Shown: positions 63,079 to 64,000 of the stretch, piece by piece
Numbering within the stretch: the first letter of the stretch is position 1
How the letters are laid out: every line of letters begins with the position of its first letter
Assembly: GCA_963742715.1 (NCBI GenBank)
Contig: CAVUMR010000002.1
Coordinates: 1,426,001 to 1,490,000, forward strand
Source: CAVUMR01 sp963742715
Lineage (GTDB): Bacteria; Actinomycetota; Actinomycetes; Mycobacteriales; Micromonosporaceae
DNA: 64,000 nucleotides
Direction: 5' to 3'
Notes under the pieces: generated by a model
Told to the model about the DNA's origin: nothing
The model's database searches: none
Seen by the model: the letters and a program-made list of their open reading frames with translations, nothing else
Translations under genes and position numbers: made by a program

Positions 63079-64000
63079 ATGCGTCACGCCACGGGGGGGA
63101 CCGTGCTCGACGTTACTGTCAGCGAGCTTACGCTGACGGATATCGAGGCGAGTTCTATCCTCGATCGCATCTTGGGCCTCCAGGAGCGTTTCGAGGATCC
63201 GTCGGCAGCGGATTTTCTCAGCCACGCTCCGGTCGCGGCGAGGCACCTGCCCGAGCGCGTGCAGCGCTTCATCGCCGCGCTGCGGTACCAGCGGGGCGCG
63301 CCGGCCGCCGTGATCCGCGGATTTCCCGTCGCCGAGGCGATGCTCGGCCCCACGCCGACGCACTGGCGACACCGGGCAGCCGTGGTCGACAGCCCGGCCG
63401 ACTTCTGGCTCGCGCTGGTCACCGCGCAGCTCGGCGACCTCGTCTCCTGGGCGTCGCTGCAGGACGGCCGGTTGCTCAACGACATCCATCCGATCGCGAG
63501 CCAGGAGACCCAGCAGACCGGGCACAGCAGCAGCGTCGCGCTCGACCTGCACGTCGAGGACGCGTTCCACGACCACCGGTGCGACAACCTGGCGCTGCTG
63601 TGCCTGCGCAATCCGGACCGGGCGGCCACCACGGTCGCCGCGATCGACGCCGTCGACGTCAGCTCCCCCGACTTCGACCCGCTGTTCGAACCGCGATTCC
63701 TGATCGAGCCGGACGACGAGCACCGGCGCAACCTCGCGACGCTGGGCATCCCGCCGTCCGACGCGCCGCGGCCGGTACCCACTCCGGTGCTGTTCGGCTG
63801 CCGCACCAGCCCGTACATCAGGATCGACCCGCCGTACATGACCGTGCTCGACGGTGACGAGCGCGCGTCGGCGGCGCTCGCCCGCCTGACCGACCAACTC
63901 GCCGGGGTCGTCGTCGATGTCGCGTTGGCGCCGGGCGATCTGCTGCTGGTCGACAACCTGCGGGCGCTGCACGGCCGGCGACCGTTCACCGCCCGGTACG
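63079..64000 (+). CDS. Fe(II)/2-oxoglutarate amino-acid hydroxylase (AsnO/VioC-like), cut by the window end
   Basis: The first 307 residues are present and the frame is still open at the right edge. The iron-binding HxE motif of the clavaminate synthase-like family is in LDLHVEDAFHDHRCDNLALLCLR (split here as one region), and the distal His is in LLVDNLRALHGRRPF. The region between carries TPVLFGCRTSPYIRIDPPYM. This HxE form is typical of free-amino-acid beta-hydroxylases such as AsnO, VioC and related arginine hydroxylases used by NRPS pathways. Start ATG 63079 has AAAGGA 7 bases upstream. It probably makes a beta-hydroxy amino acid for the cluster (inference). Confidence 0.88.
   Translation, partial: MRHATGGTVLDVTVSELTLTDIEASSILDRILGLQERFEDPSAADFLSHAPVAARHLPERVQRFIAALRYQRGAPAAVIRGFPVAEAMLGPTPTHWRHRAAVVDSPADFWLALVTAQLGDLVSWASLQDGRLLNDIHPIASQETQQTGHSSSVALDLHVEDAFHDHRCDNLALLCLRNPDRAATTVAAIDAVDVSSPDFDPLFEPRFLIEPDDEHRRNLATLGIPPSDAPRPVPTPVLFGCRTSPYIRIDPPYMTVLDGDERASAALARLTDQLAGVVVDVALAPGDLLLVDNLRALHGRRPFTARY

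Overview
The window comes from a high-GC Gram-positive actinobacterium. GC is above 70% by eye, codons end in G or C, and GTG/TTG starts are frequent. Unusual abundance of GTAC-containing words would fit the Micromonosporaceae, but that placement is a guess. No rRNA, tRNA, insertion sequence or CRISPR array was seen.

Layout. 1-3.5 kb: tail of a LuxR-type regulator, an alpha/beta hydrolase, and an htpG gene whose frame is broken about ten times. 3.6-19.9 kb: an exporter translationally coupled to a giant PKS/NRPS (P1) with order acyl-ligase, KR, ACP, KS, AT, ACP, aminotransferase, luciferase-like monooxygenase, C, then after a single-base frameshift A, PCP, C. 20-26.9 kb: housekeeping or accessory genes (AlkZ-type winged helix, zinc dehydrogenase, ice-binding-type secreted protein, a frameshifted response regulator plus KaiC-like pair, AlaDh-family protein). 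27-32 kb: a quinate/shikimate-type catabolic island (MHS transporter, TetR, shikimate dehydrogenase, two-domain dehydroshikimate dehydratase) with two related operators. 32-42.9 kb: flavodoxin-family protein and NRPS P2 (C-A-PCP-dual C/E-A-NMT-PCP-C-PCP-TE). 42.9-47.6 kb: a complete vanHAX set convergent with vanSR, plus a second copy of the vanH promoter with no intact gene behind it. 47.6-52 kb: GMP-reductase-like, PRTase, HAD-methyltransferase fusion and nucleoside hydrolase genes. 52-58 kb: NRPS P3 (A-PCP-Cy-A-Ox-PCP). 58-64 kb: DUF4396 membrane protein behind a CsoR-like operator, YdeI-like protein, aldo/keto reductase, ATP-grasp enzyme, branched-chain aminotransferase and the start of an Fe/2-oxoglutarate amino-acid oxygenase.

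How it may work together (inference). P1 ends in a free condensation domain, P3 starts without one, and P2 starts with one and ends in a thioesterase. The assembly order P1 to P3 to P2 therefore fits. Read by eye, the adenylation pockets give Gly and Cys for P3 (a glycyl-thiazole after cyclisation and oxidation) and Gly with N-methylation (sarcosine) in P2. P1 has the microginin-type logic expected to give a 3-amino-2-hydroxyacyl group, the zinc-binding element of bestatin-like and microginin-like aminopeptidase inhibitors, but starts from an AerA/McyG-like loading module. The predicted product is an aminoacyl-X-Gly-thiazole-Y-sarcosine type peptide that I cannot match to a known compound. The vanHAX/RS set may be self-resistance or simply acquired glycopeptide resistance.

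Caution: htpG, the response regulator/KaiC pair and P1 all carry frame breaks with well-conserved protein between them. Sequencing or assembly error is a live alternative to gene decay at these places.
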